Source: Torymus aiolomorphi (Eukaryota > Arthropoda > Insecta > Hymenoptera > Torymidae). Taken from it: a stretch of DNA of 64,000 bases. The stretch is from NCBI GenBank assembly GCA_036365515.1, contig CM070875.1, positions 8,894,501-8,958,500 of the forward strand, in the 5' to 3' direction. Below, piece after piece: positions 34,082 through 45,412 of this stretch. Made by a program: the position numbers and the translations under genes. The notes below the pieces were generated by a model, which was given only the letters and a program-made list of their open reading frames with translations, did not search any database and was not told the DNA's origin. Numbering within the stretch: position 1 is the stretch's first letter; each line of letters starts with the position of its first letter.

Positions 34082-36104
34082 CCGGAAGAATTATTCAACA
34101 AATCTAATGTTATTTTCATGTTCGAAATCTTACTGTTGATCGGCGATTATTATCAGATGAGATCAGACAGCTCATCTAGTTTATAAATATGCATCCAATT
34201 TATATAATATTCATATGACGGTGTCGTTGAAGCTGTCAAGCTGCAGGCTCAGTTATTGATCGAGAGGAGATGCGCTTTTATTGACAATCAATGTTTATAT
34301 CGCGCTCTAAAGCGAACGATCGAATATTAATTATTAATTCAGAAACTATCGGTGAAATTACCCAATTTAACTAAAATTTCAAACTGCCTGACTGCCAAGT
34401 GATTTAAGGCGAATGATTTATATATGTATGCGCGCGTTTAGAATGGAAACCAGAGTAAGAGAAGAAGTAAAAGGTAAGAACTAGTTCCGAGTAAAACCAG
34501 AATGTAAACCTTTTAAAGTCTTAACCCTCCGGAAATCTTATTTATGATATTAAATTCCTCCGTAAATATTGAGAGTATGAATAGTACACGAATAGCGGTA
34601 TCTAAAAGATCGGATTAAAATATAAAATGTTTCAAAGATCCTTTCGCATCTCCTATCTATGATAAACACTAAATAGAAAAAAAAATCGACGTAATACACA
34701 ACCAATTAAATAATTCATCCAATCAACGAATCTTCAATCCTCCCATATATAACCCAAAGCCCCTCTATCATACCCTATGGTATTTTCATAACGCGCATCA
34801 AAGTCACGCATCGATCCTCCTGAGCATCTCTCTCCCTCTCCACCTGACACCCATATTCCAATAACCCCTTCTTCTAAATTCCAAAAGACTCTCACACACA
34901 TCAATATACTCACTTACCAAAGAGAACTCACTCGCAGGATAAAAGGCGAAAACGAGAGCGAAAGTACACACACACAGCTTTTGCCGCTGCAGAAGCCACA
35001 CGAGAGCGGGGCTGCAAAAAAAAGCTCTCGCAAATGCCGATGGAAAAATGTCGTCGTCTGCGCGTCGTCGTGGAGCCCACGCGCGCACGCTCGCTGTGAA
35101 TGGCTTCGTTTTCGCCGAAGTGCAAGCTTTGTTTTCATAATCGATACGTCCTCTCTCTCTCTCCCTCTCTTTTGCCAGTACTAGTGGCGTCGGCGGCTGG
35201 AGAAAAGTACACCGAGGGCTGCTCTCTCTCTCTCTCTCTTTATCGAAACGTCAAATGCAGAGTAAAAGAGAAAGAGAGAGGGGGGAAAGGAGAGAGGTAG
35301 AGGCCCATCAAAAGCAGCAGCTGAGGAAGGCGGGGTGCTGCTGCTCTTGAGCTCGCGCGCGCACGCTCCATTTCGCATATGTACCGCGTTCATTTTCGCC
35401 GAGTTTAATGCCGCGGATATTCCCCCCCCCCCCTTTCCTCCTCCGCGCGTCCTTTGGCATTAGAGTTTCGTGTAATCGACACTTTTGCGGAAGTGGAAGA
35501 GAAAGAGAGAGACTATTGATACGAGGCTCTCGGTAAGTTTCGTCGCTCGCGCGCGCATTGGCGTTTTTCCGCTCGTTCGCGCGCGCTGATTTATCGACGT
35601 GTGCGCGGAGCGCGAGCGGCCTTTTTAGTCTCCCTCCCCCCCCCGCGCTTTTGTGTGCGTTCTGATTGAGGGTCTCTCGGGGGTGAGGTCGAAGGCGATT
35701 AATAGCTTAACGGAGAATTTAGGAAATTAAATTTCAAGTTTTAATTACTCTTTGATCCTCACTGCTGCTGAATATCGAGCAGTGTCGCCGGCTATGTGTG
35801 TGTGTGTATATATGTATATACATTTAAGCTCGGTATTATCGACTATTCATTTCAATTTAAATTTATTCGCATTACGCGTATAGAGCGAAGAATACGACGC
35901 GATAAGTCGTTGGGCTGTGTGTGGGTGTCGGTGGGATCAAGTCGTGAATTTGATTTTAATTGTTTACGGCGGAGTTGAAGATTTTAATCGGAGAAAGTGA
36001 GTTAATTATATAAGCACGCTATAAATAAGGGGAGTGGAGGTGAGGAATGATACATTTTATTAGAATAAAATTAAATTACTTACTAGATTCAAGAAACATT
36101 GTAT
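34082..36104. other. Non-coding interval
   Basis: AT-rich to 34800, then CpG/CT-rich (34920-35720) with homopolymer C runs (35422-35433, 35636-35644), CT runs (35149-35171, 35221-35240) and mirrored frames on both strands. A minus-strand GTAAGTGAG donor-like string lies at 34917 without a convincing acceptor. Confidence 0.5.
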
Positions 36105-36370
36105 CACTGTTAAAAAACTTTTAATAAACAAGTTGAACTTTTATTCACAAACACGGTATTGTACTTCAGAATTCACATTTGTGAATTGATCTTTCAAACT
36201 GATTGGTAAGTTTAAAAGAATATTTTGAAATCATAATAAGTTAATAATTTTAATAAATGTGATTGTAAATGTTTTTAAATTTAAGAAACTTTAATATACA
36301 TTTTGAATTTTTACTCACACATGGAGGAATCATTAATAAACGTATTTTAATTTTAAAATGCGTGTTTTAA

Positions 36371-36582
36371 CCCTTTCAGTCACAAATTAAATTCATATGA
36401 TTTTTTTGCCATAAATTTATTTATAACAATTATAAATCCGAAAAGTATTATTATATTTCTCAAGCTTAAGTATTTATCTAACAGAAAATGAAAAAAGAGG
36501 GATATGCTTTAATACAAAAAAAATGACAAGAAATATAAAAAAATTTTGGGTGCCTATATATAGGGTTCTGTGACTGAAAGGG
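36371..36582. mobile_element. piggyBac-type MITE, 212 bp, flanked by TTAA duplications
   Basis: The element starts CCCTTTCAGTCACA (36371-36384) and ends with the perfect inverse TGTGACTGAAAGGG (36569-36582). Both sides are flanked by TTAA (36367-36370 and 36583-36586). TTAA target duplication with CCC/GGG termini is diagnostic of the piggyBac superfamily. The interior is AT-rich with no transposase, so it depends on an autonomous relative elsewhere. The perfect TIRs and intact duplications suggest a comparatively recent insertion. Confidence 0.9.
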
Positions 36583-36668
36583 TTAAAACAGTTTTAATGT
36601 AACGCTGAAAAAAAAATGGTCCTTCAGGAGTTCGAAAACTTCTAACATAATACAAGTCAGCAAGCGAA

Positions 36669-36884
36669 ATGAACGAGGTAGAAATTGGTAGTGCTACAAT
36701 TCAACAAAACATTGAACTGCTGCAATCCCAACGATCGACGTCTCAGATGCCGAAAATCGAGTTAAGGCACGTCGAAGGTGACCTCTCAGATTCCAACATT
36801 GACTTGCCACAGTTCGACGCTTTATTGAGCTATATAGCAATACCAAAATCAGACCGCATTACGTACATATTGGCAATCTTGTAG
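36669..36884 (+). pseudogene. gag-like fragment of a BEL/Pao-type LTR retrotransposon
   Basis: The 71-codon frame contains MPKIELRHVEGDLSD followed by a segment ending DRITYILAIL. This resembles the conserved BEL/Pao Gag region with the pattern PKIELP-F-GD, then a stretch with F, then an S-K/R-YL block. The tryptophan-containing stretch expected after GDL is degenerate and the frame stops where the helix-rich Gag region should continue. No LTR, protease or reverse transcriptase is nearby. The family call is from memory of the Gag pattern. Confidence 0.35.
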
Positions 36885-36951
36885 TTCGAATACTTTTTGA
36901 ACTCTTATATTACGAAAACTTGAAGTCTGTAAGGATTATTTTTTTTACGTG

Positions 36952-37176
36952 AATGGGTTTGAGTTCGCAACGTTGGAGTGCAACGAAATAAAAAAAAAAT
37001 TTATTTTGCTTCATAGTTATACTAATTAATTTTAATATTCTGTGCAGATTTAGTGTTTTATAGAATAAAATAACTTTATAACAAAGGTTTAGATGAAATT
37101 TCCATACTTTAATAACTTAAATTAATTCTAAGAAATTAATTCGTTGCATTCCAACGATGCAAACTTCAGACCCATT
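36952..37176 (-). mobile_element. MITE copy 2 (AATGGGTCTGAAGTTTGC family), inverted relative to 5631-5857
   Basis: Read on the minus strand it begins AATGGGTCTGAAGTTTGC, then CGTTGGAATGCAACGAA. It continues with an interior that aligns to copy 1 (TTATTAAAGTATGG, CCTTTGTTATAAAGTTATTTTA, TTAATTAGTATAACTA) and ends in the matching inverted terminus AATGGGTTTGAG. The two copies have near-identical lengths (about 225 and 227 bp), so the element is well delimited. Confidence 0.85.
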
Positions 37177-37298
37177 TAATGTACGTGTATTAAATTCAAA
37201 CCTGTTTTGATCAATATATATATTGAAATTTAATATGCGTATTTGTAAGACTACTTCACATACATGTGTTAAGTTCTGGTTAGGAATTTCGAACACTG

Positions 37299-40200
37299 TA
37301 TTAATTCTATAATTTCTGTATGTGAGCTTAACTCATTTGACAAGTAACATAAATAACCAGAAAAAGCTTTTTTTACTCATTCAAACAGACATCTAATACC
37401 CCCCCTAACATTCTGTCAAATTAATTATACGCACATATAATTTTACAACTTGTTGAGCGACCCCGATTCCCAGTAGGGGGAAAGGGGGGTCCATTAACCG
37501 TCATTTGAATATGAACAATGACGCGATTTAATTGGTCCTCGAGGAACGCTCGAATCCAAGGAAAATCTCGGCTCTCTTTAGTACGTTGTAATTTTAATTG
37601 TATTGGCAATCAAGTCGAAACGGCTCTTCACTTTTAATAACCGATTCAAAATGACATCCCACGATTGCAGCGCGCCTGCGGAATGATAATGGCTGCGTAC
37701 GTTATATATACATATACATAGTTTCGTTCATTCGGCGGGTTATTATTGAGATGATTAAACGCGCGGAAAGTACGGGACAAAATAGTACACGAGGATCGCT
37801 GCTCGCTATAAATACGGCGATGATACGCGAATAAAATGGAGATCCACGAGAGAGTGCATCTCGCGTAAATGCCGTGAAACGCACCATTATTATCCGAACG
37901 TACCAATTCTCTTTATGTTGCATGTGAAACGGGGACTGCTACTTTTAGACAATCCCCCGGTTAATATTACCGAAATATTTCTGCGCGTTTCGACGCATCA
38001 TGTTCCTTCGGATACGTCAATATTTATTGTTTAACAATAAAATGACAAATCAAACGTAACGTGCGTAATTAATGAATATTTATATACGTGTAGTAGTGCA
38101 CTGCAAAGAAACCGGCCTGAATGCTGCACCAGCAGCAGCCGAGCCAACGGTACCGACGAATCAATTTGGATTAGCGCAAACATTGCGCCCCAATAATATC
38201 GCGAATTTCGATATATATTCCATCGTACAATCTATATACACACTCGGCATAATGAAGTGCGAGGGCAGGCGGGCGCGGCTCGGCGAATTAGCGCGCCTCG
38301 ATAATCTCTCAATTAGCGGCGGCAGAGACGCGCGAAAAACGCATCCCTGCGATCTCCCTCCACGTCATGCATAATCGTTATCACGATAGAGAGGGAATAT
38401 GAACCGTTTTGCTTATCGATATATATACGCGGGCGCGCGTTTTGCGTGACGGATGGCGGCGCGGGTAATGAAAGGAGGCGCTGCTGCTGCTGCTGCTTTT
38501 GGGAGAAGTGGAACGACGCGCGGTTCTGTTTAACTGATTGATGGTACCGCGAGAGATGTGTGTTGCGTCGCGCGCCGGAACGCGCGAAACGAGTGTGTTG
38601 ACACTTTCCCGCAGTGTCAGGCTCGCGCGACTCTCTATGCCACTGAGTTTGCGTATATGTATGCGTGCAGCTGGAGCGTTAGAGGGTTAAAAATCGCGGT
38701 TCGGAGGGCTGCGATTCAGTGGATTTTAAAAGGAAATTGGAATTGGGATGGGTGGTGAGAATACAATTAAGATTGTCGTTTAAAATTTTTTTGTTATGCG
38801 GTTCTCGTGCAATTTTATGAGAATTAGAATAGAAGCGGAAGAAAATTTAAATATTTCATTGATACACTGTATCAAGTCATCTATTTGTATACATACCGCA
38901 TAGATTTATTTATCTGACAATTCATATGGTACCTTGGAGAACCGTTGAATTTATAGAAATTGTCGTCGTTAGCCATTCAACGAACCGTACGTTCTTGCCA
39001 CTGATGAAATATCAACCAAGATATTAATATTGATACTTGTTAAAGTTGATGCACCCTTATCTAAATTCAACTACGATGATAATTAAAATATATTTTCAAA
39101 TAATCTTGAATTACCCTTACGGTATAATTATATTCTCTCACGCTATATACACTTCCACATTATTATTATCAAAAAGGGCTCGATCGATTTAGATATCACC
39201 GGCCGACACTCCTGTAACCAGTTAATACCAACAATCCGATTTGCGCGCAGGCACGACAGCCGTGTTCACGTCCGCATGCAATCGGACCGAGAAAATATGC
39301 GCGCACGAGACGGGGAAAGGGCTGGGCATAAATTAATTATCGCATCTGTAATACGCATTCGACGGCCGGCTGATTACGATTTCCGAGTGAGTTGGCAACT
39401 CTGCCACCGGGCCGTGAGGATTATTTTTGCGGCTCATTTGGAAGAGAGCGGGCGACGATAACTGACGAGTCACCCTCCTACCGCGGACTAATTAAACGCT
39501 CTGCCGCTGCGTCTTATCGCCGCGGGATCTTGAGAGAGTGAAAAGTGTCGCCCGTCGTCGGAGTGAAATCCACGACGCTGCTGGTGGTTGTTGTAATGGT
39601 GGTGTCGCAGCGGGAATCGATGTGGTTTTTAATTAACTTCGGGGATGTGGCGAGGGTTGGTCATTAATCACGGTTGAATGGAGAGAGAAATGAGTGATGC
39701 GTTGTTGTTGTGGTGGTGAGCGCCAGAGGAGAGATTATGATAATGATATTTTTTGGTGGCAATATTCGGGCCGGGAATTAATTATATTTTCGTGAAATGA
39801 GAAACATTTCGGGGAATTCGTTTACGGATGTGTCGAAACGCGAACGAGGGATACGAATATTTTCGTCAAAGGGAAATTTTGAATTCGGATGTAAAATAAA
39901 TTATTAATTTTTCAAAATCACGTGTATGTATTTATATCGAGAGGGTAAAAATATTATTGTATTCATATTTTATGCTAAATCCTTGTAATTACGGAATGAA
40001 ACGTCAGCTTTATTCTGGTAAAGTGGAACTGACTAAAGGCGTTTTAAGTTAAATCCAGCTAAAAGCTTTCTAGCTCCGAAAAGAAAAATAATAAAACACT
40101 ATTCGCTCCACATAATTCGTGCCATGTTCCTGCGCCCATAATGAATCCCTGAAATTCAAAAATTATGACGAAAAAAAAAGGAACCGACCACCACGCGCCC

Positions 40201-41707
40201 CGAATAATGGAGTGGCGTATACTTTTTGCACGACCTACTTGACCAAGAATAACATTTTTCCCTGATTTGGCCATTTTTCGATCATCATCACTCCTCTCTC
40301 ACGCTGCACATTTTTTTTTTGCATTTCGATAGCTCGACGCGGGTGGAAAAAAATTCCGATGATTAGAAGTGATTCGAGAGAGAGAGAGAGAGAGAGAGTG
40401 TGAGAAAGAGAGATTGATAAAGGGTCCGGGGGACAGGGGTGGAAGGAGAAAATGGCGTGGTGCGGGGGTAATGGAAAAAATCGATCCTCCGTCGTTGAAA
40501 AATATTGGTCAAACACTCGATTCGACTTTGACGGTCGAATTCGATTAATTAACTTTGTTTACTGTTCATCACGCCTGCGCGAGCGCGCGGCCAGGCGCCG
40601 GTGTGTGGAGTGCTCTCTCTCTTTTTAAAAGTGTTTTTTCTTTTCGTGCAAGCAGGCGCGGGGAGGGGGTGAAAAAGAGGTGAAGAATCTCATTAAAGAC
40701 CTAATGCACTCGACGAAATTCGGAGCGAGTCGTTATTGGTTTTGGGGTTGCTCGATTTGAACAGCCCTGCTTTGCTTTTTTTAAAGGGCATATAGAGTTA
40801 AATTGACGATCTTTTGCGAATCTTTAGTTATGTATATTTATGAAAATAAGTAATTGGAAGGAATAGAGTTTATAATGATTGCATTACGCGTATATACTAC
40901 AATAACTAAGAAACGATGAGAAACGGGTACCTGGATTCGAGACTATCACGTGGCTCCAGTTAAAGTTGCTTGAACTTTCCTCATTATTTCCACCTTTATA
41001 TCATTTACTTCTCACACTTAACCTAACATTACCGGTGTACCCTATCCCCCTATTAATTCAAACCTCTCATCGCGTTTATACAATTTTATAAACGCAACTC
41101 GGCCATTATCTTACTGAATTAATGCCACGATTCATCACCTCGACTCATGAATTTTCGCAAAATAAAGTAAAAATAAAGAACACCAACGACGACATTTAGC
41201 AAACCTCCGGCAATATAATCATCTGCGCTCACGCGACACACGTTCCTAACAACGTGTCCCATTACGCGAAAAGCGCTATATACGACTGACGAACCAGAAT
41301 TTGTCATAAAAAAGAAAGAGCACACGCGTCTCTTTTACAACGCACAGGACGTTAAAATTAAGCGTAACATTAACATTTTCATCTCCTCTATATGCGCGCA
41401 CGGTAAATTTAGCAAAATTCCAGCGACGAGACCATTGTTATGTAAACGAGCAACAATTACAGGGATGAATGACCTCGGGGGTAGGTTAGAGCAGCCGACG
41501 TGGTGCATTACTGCTCGCTCGCTCGCACACACACGAGAAAGTTTTCAACGAAAATTACCTGCACTCGGTGCCGACAAACACGCGAAAAATCGCGTACATT
41601 CCGTATATTATGGCTGGAGCTGGAATTGTAACTGCTCGGATAATTCCACGCACAGAGGAAAACTCTTTATATATCAATCAAAACAAACCCCATTCGGCAT
41701 ACCGGTA
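37299..41707. other. Non-coding interval
   Basis: It contains a palindrome at 38024-38043 (TTTATTGTT/AACAATAAA), a CTG run (38482-38497), CpG-rich sequence at 38240-38640 and 39240-39560, and a GA run (40378-40399). The frames present are short and show no domain. Confidence 0.5.
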
Positions 41708-41881
41708 GTAGAGTAAACTACCCAATAGAACTTACTATTAATAGATATAGGCCGTAATAAAAAATTATATTCAGTTAATTTTGAATTCTTCCTCTAAGTA
41801 AAATATATAGTTTGACTTGAAAGTTTAAGTTACTTATTAATTAGACGGTGATTCGTCTATCAACTGGGTCTTTTATCCTAC
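41708..41881. mobile_element. Possible MITE, 174 bp, imperfect ends
   Basis: GTAGAGTAAACTACCCAATA (41708-41727) pairs with the inverse of 41860-41881 at about 17 of 22 positions, around an AT-rich interior. Only a decayed element or chance can be claimed. Confidence 0.28.
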
Positions 41882-41924
41882 CCACCCACTAAAAGCACAT
41901 ATCACACTATATATATCGACTCAC

Positions 41925-42022
41925 CTGATCTCCTCTTCTCGCCTGGCCTGCACCTCCTCGGCTGAACACCTATACACGATCCACTCGCACCACCTGACGA
42001 AATCAGTCCTCTCTCTCCCCGG
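41925..42022 (-). other. Candidate exon ending in a consensus splice donor
   Basis: On the minus strand GAGATCAG|GTGAGTCG (donor G at 41924) is a perfect consensus. Upstream, one frame stays open for about 32 codons to a TAG at 42025-42023 and includes AEEVQARREEEI, a charged coiled-coil-like string. Possible acceptors are TGTTCAG (exon from 41961, 37 nt) and a better pyrimidine-rich site CTTTTTTCGTTGTGGTTCAG (exon from about 42043, which includes the stop). No family was recognised. It could be a 5' UTR exon, a coding exon or a chance donor. Confidence 0.22.
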
Positions 42023-44330
42023 CTACAGTGTTCCTCTCTCCCTGAACCACAACGAAAAAAGCACCCCACGTCTGTATATGCACGACACTCGGCTCGGTTC
42101 TCTCTCTCTCTCTCTCTCTCTGTGTTCTCACTGCGTGGCGTAGCGGCGGACTAGCCAGAGGCGACTGACGGCGTCGCCACGTGGGGCACCCGAGCCACCC
42201 CGCGGCGCGCCGCCACCGTACATGCGCGCGCCGCCGCCGCTGCCACCCCCTCCCCTGTATACACTCCCGCGGCTCAACGCTCGCGTATATATAATTACAT
42301 ATATAGGTATATATGTCATGCACACTGTACGTGTGTGTGTGTATGCACATGAGGCTTTCTTCTTTTTGCTGCTGCTGCAGTCGCGTGACGCTCGAGATTT
42401 TGGGAATATTCGTGTAATTGGAGGTGGGTGTAGTGTGCGCGCCAAGGTATATAATTGAGGTGCGCGCGCGCGCGTGTGTGCAGTTTTCTTTTTGGGGTCT
42501 TGTTTGTTTTCGGGGGTATTGTTGCGAGAGGGTGTATAGGGGGAGAGATTATTAGATTGATCTGCGAAATTGGCATGGGGTGGGTAATGGTAGGGTGAGG
42601 GGTGGAACGTGAACGGCTGACGGAAGTGATTAAAATCGCGATTTCGATGGTTAATGCGAGCGGCGTGGAGCGCAGGGCTTGATGTGATTTTGCAAATTGG
42701 AGGGTGGAACGTGATATGGAAATTATGGAAGGCTTGTTTTCTTTTTGTTTTTTTTTTAGTTTGAAGTAGGAAACTATTTTGTCACTTTGGTGAGCATTGT
42801 TGTATGGTTGTAAAATGCAGAGAAATTCTTAGGGTATTTATCTCTTATAGCTGCTACACAAGATGTAATTTTGTTGAATTTTCATTTTGTAAAATAATAA
42901 AAAACGCAGTTTAATGTAAAATTATGAAATTCCGCAAAATAATTTTATTATTTACTTCTGCGTGTTGTATATTCTTATTAAAAGAGAAATACTTTAAAGC
43001 GTTCGCATTTTTAAACATTACAATTAATTAAAGTGAGAGCACGTTATTTTGCACAAAAATATGCGATTCAGTGCTTTTCGAAATTTTAGCTGTTGAATAC
43101 ACGCTTCGCTTGTGTGTTTAAAGTTATTTACCAAAGTTTCAGCTAAATCGATCAATTACCTACCTGCACGGCGCTGAGAAAACTGGGAAAAATTAGATTA
43201 CCTCCCGGCCCTGGTGTCACGCTAAATAGATTATCAAACTAAGTTAAAGCTAAACTAAGTCAAAATATTTGGAATGCCTAAAGTAAAAGTAATTATTCTA
43301 AAATTCTACAGATATTACAGTATAATTTTCCATAAAATATTTACTTAAATATAAATTTGTTTAAACAAACGTTAATTTTGGTTTTTATTATAATATATAT
43401 ACATATACATCTATAACATTAACTTCTTTCCGTACATGTCCACATATGTGAAAAAAATTAAAATTTTTATTGGGACGTCACCTTATATAATAAGTGAAAA
43501 ATATCGTATGCATTAAATTCCTCAGGTGAAATACTGCAAATACCAGTCGGTTTTATTCATTAAAAAGGTATAATTTAATGGTTATTATATACTTAGAAAG
43601 AAATAAAATTTGCAATTTTATTAAAATAAATCATACAGGAAGAGGTTAATTCGACAATGTAACTTAATAAGAATGTAAAATAATTTAAACTCATATATAA
43701 AATATATAAAATCTTCTGTTAATGAACTTTACAGACTACGAAATACATCTCACGTATATAATTATATTTCGATAATCGCATAAGCAAACGATTCTTTCAC
43801 TTAAACAACATTAACCCGAAGCCCTGCGCCTTCCCATCCGACACCTGTCTAAGACATTTTCTAGTCGACGCGCTACATCCACGCGGTATAAGGTTTACCT
43901 TTGGCACGTTACTCACTGTAACGTCTGGAAAACTTTGACACCGGCGCACGCTTATACATATTAGATTCTCGTTAGTCGGGTTCGAACTAGAAAAGTCATA
44001 TTTATTTTGCACGAAATAATGACACGCGCGCACGCGCAAAGTTGCCGTCACCGCCAACGACGAACTGCCAAAGTTATTTGACGCGGCTTTCCTGCGCGTC
44101 TGCGAAGGATGAATAATACGGTTTCCGATAACGCGAGAGCGTGGGTGTGTGTATATGTGTGCATGAGCGAAACGTCGAGCGCCGCGATGCTACAATATTC
44201 ATTTAGATTTCTGCAACGAACTTTTGAGAGCGCATTGCGCGCGGCGCGTGAGGTTGCTTGTGCGGTAAATAAGTACCGCGTTAACGTAAATAAAGTACGT
44301 ATAACGGTAATGCACGGATAAAGCCGCGTA
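42023..44330. other. Non-coding interval with CpG-rich and AT-rich parts
   Basis: It includes a CT run (42099-42121), a very CpG-rich block (42120-42300) with GT runs (42330-42341, 42466-42480), then AT-rich sequence (42740-43790). Overlapping frames on both strands at 42003-42576 follow the CpG-rich block and show no domain. Confidence 0.5.
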
Positions 44331-44924
44331 CACTCACAAAAATGGTTTCTTGTTCTTAGCAGAAGAATCCACTAAAGTATTTTATACTTAATTTTAAGTT
44401 AAATCCGTTAAATTTATATTCAGTCTTTTAAATCATAAAATATGTCTGCTACAATATAAATCCCAATCAGTTTAGCATAAAAATAGAATCTGCTTAATTT
44501 TACTGGAATCTGCTAAATGATATCTGAGATGCGATAGTTAATAAAGTTTTTCTGTTAATTAAGTAATTTTTCAAACAGGACTTTTTCACCGTGTTATTAA
44601 AGGTTGATAAGAAAATTAATAAAAACATTTTTTTATTGAATTAGATTGAAATTTTTGACATATCTACGCTATATTTATGTAAAGGAAAGAAATAATAAAA
44701 AATAAATTATAAATATAAATTAATAATAATTATAAATTAATTGTTCTTATATTAAAACGACAATCTCCTTAATCGAAGAAGAAATCTTTTATTTTTTAAC
44801 AAATTCACCTTTGATGATCGTCTGCTAATTTATAGTATAAATCTATACTTGACTATATACCAAGTATATTTTCCACTGCTATTTAATGGATTCTTCTAAC
44901 AGCGAGATTACACTTTTGTGAGTG
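44331..44924. mobile_element. TIR element CACTCACAAAA, 594 bp
   Basis: The left end CACTCACAAAAATGG, with a further AGAAGAATCCACTAAA block (44331-44378), is matched in inverse by the right end (44881-44924), whose complement begins CACTCACAAAAGTG and contains AGAAGAATCCATTAAA. TA dinucleotides flank both sides (GTA before, TAT after). The TIR spans about 46 bp. The interior is AT-rich and non-coding. The terminus resembles the CACTG elements in style but differs in sequence. Confidence 0.82.
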
Positions 44925-45319
44925 TATTATAAAAGTGAATTATCGGTTCAGTTCAGTGATATATGACTATGCGCTAACGTAACGCGCGCTGTCGTAAAAG
45001 TATTTATACGTGAGTATAATATATATGTATAAAAAAAAGAAACAATCAATCCATATCGCGACTGTACCGGGGTGATAATAAACTGCGACGGCCCGGCCGG
45101 TGGACAGTAAATAATCATTAGGAATATTGCAAAATTAAGAATTTAACGAAGAAGGCGCGAAAGTGCCAGCCGCTCGTTAGCCTGTCTCCTCCAGCCGCCT
45201 ATAAAACGAATATATGTATATGTATATATATATATAAATATATATCTTCGAGCGCACGTATGTGAATATATGTATATGTGTGCGCAAGGTTTTATTATGC
45301 ATCAGTTTCTCGTTAGCGC

Positions 45320-45321
<2 letters not shown>
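44925..45321. other. AT-rich non-coding with TA/ATATGT runs
   Basis: A mixed (TA)n/(TG)n stretch lies at 45210-45246 and at 45262-45285. Nothing else was recognised. Confidence 0.5.

Positions 45322-45406
<85 letters not shown>
45322..45406. repeat. (GA)n microsatellite, about 42 units
   Basis: One of the longest uninterrupted simple repeats in the window. It yields RERE/SLSL dipeptide frames that are not genes. Confidence 0.96.

Positions 45407-45412
<6 letters not shown>

Larger units (their letters stand above)
36105..37298. mobile_element. Possible composite: decayed CACTGTT element hosting other insertions
   Basis: CACTGTTAAAAAAC at 36105-36118 and GGAATTTCGAACACTG at 37283-37298 resemble the left and right ends of the 33959-34081 element, with one mismatch in the right terminal pentamer. 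Between them lie a piggyBac-type MITE, a gag-like fragment and a second MITE. If the outer ends are real, this is an older element that served as a landing site. The outer pair is weak. Confidence 0.25.

Noticed and set aside
43970..43992. GGGTTCGAACTAG string resembling a tRNA B box
   Set aside because: No A box at the right distance and no cloverleaf could be drawn.
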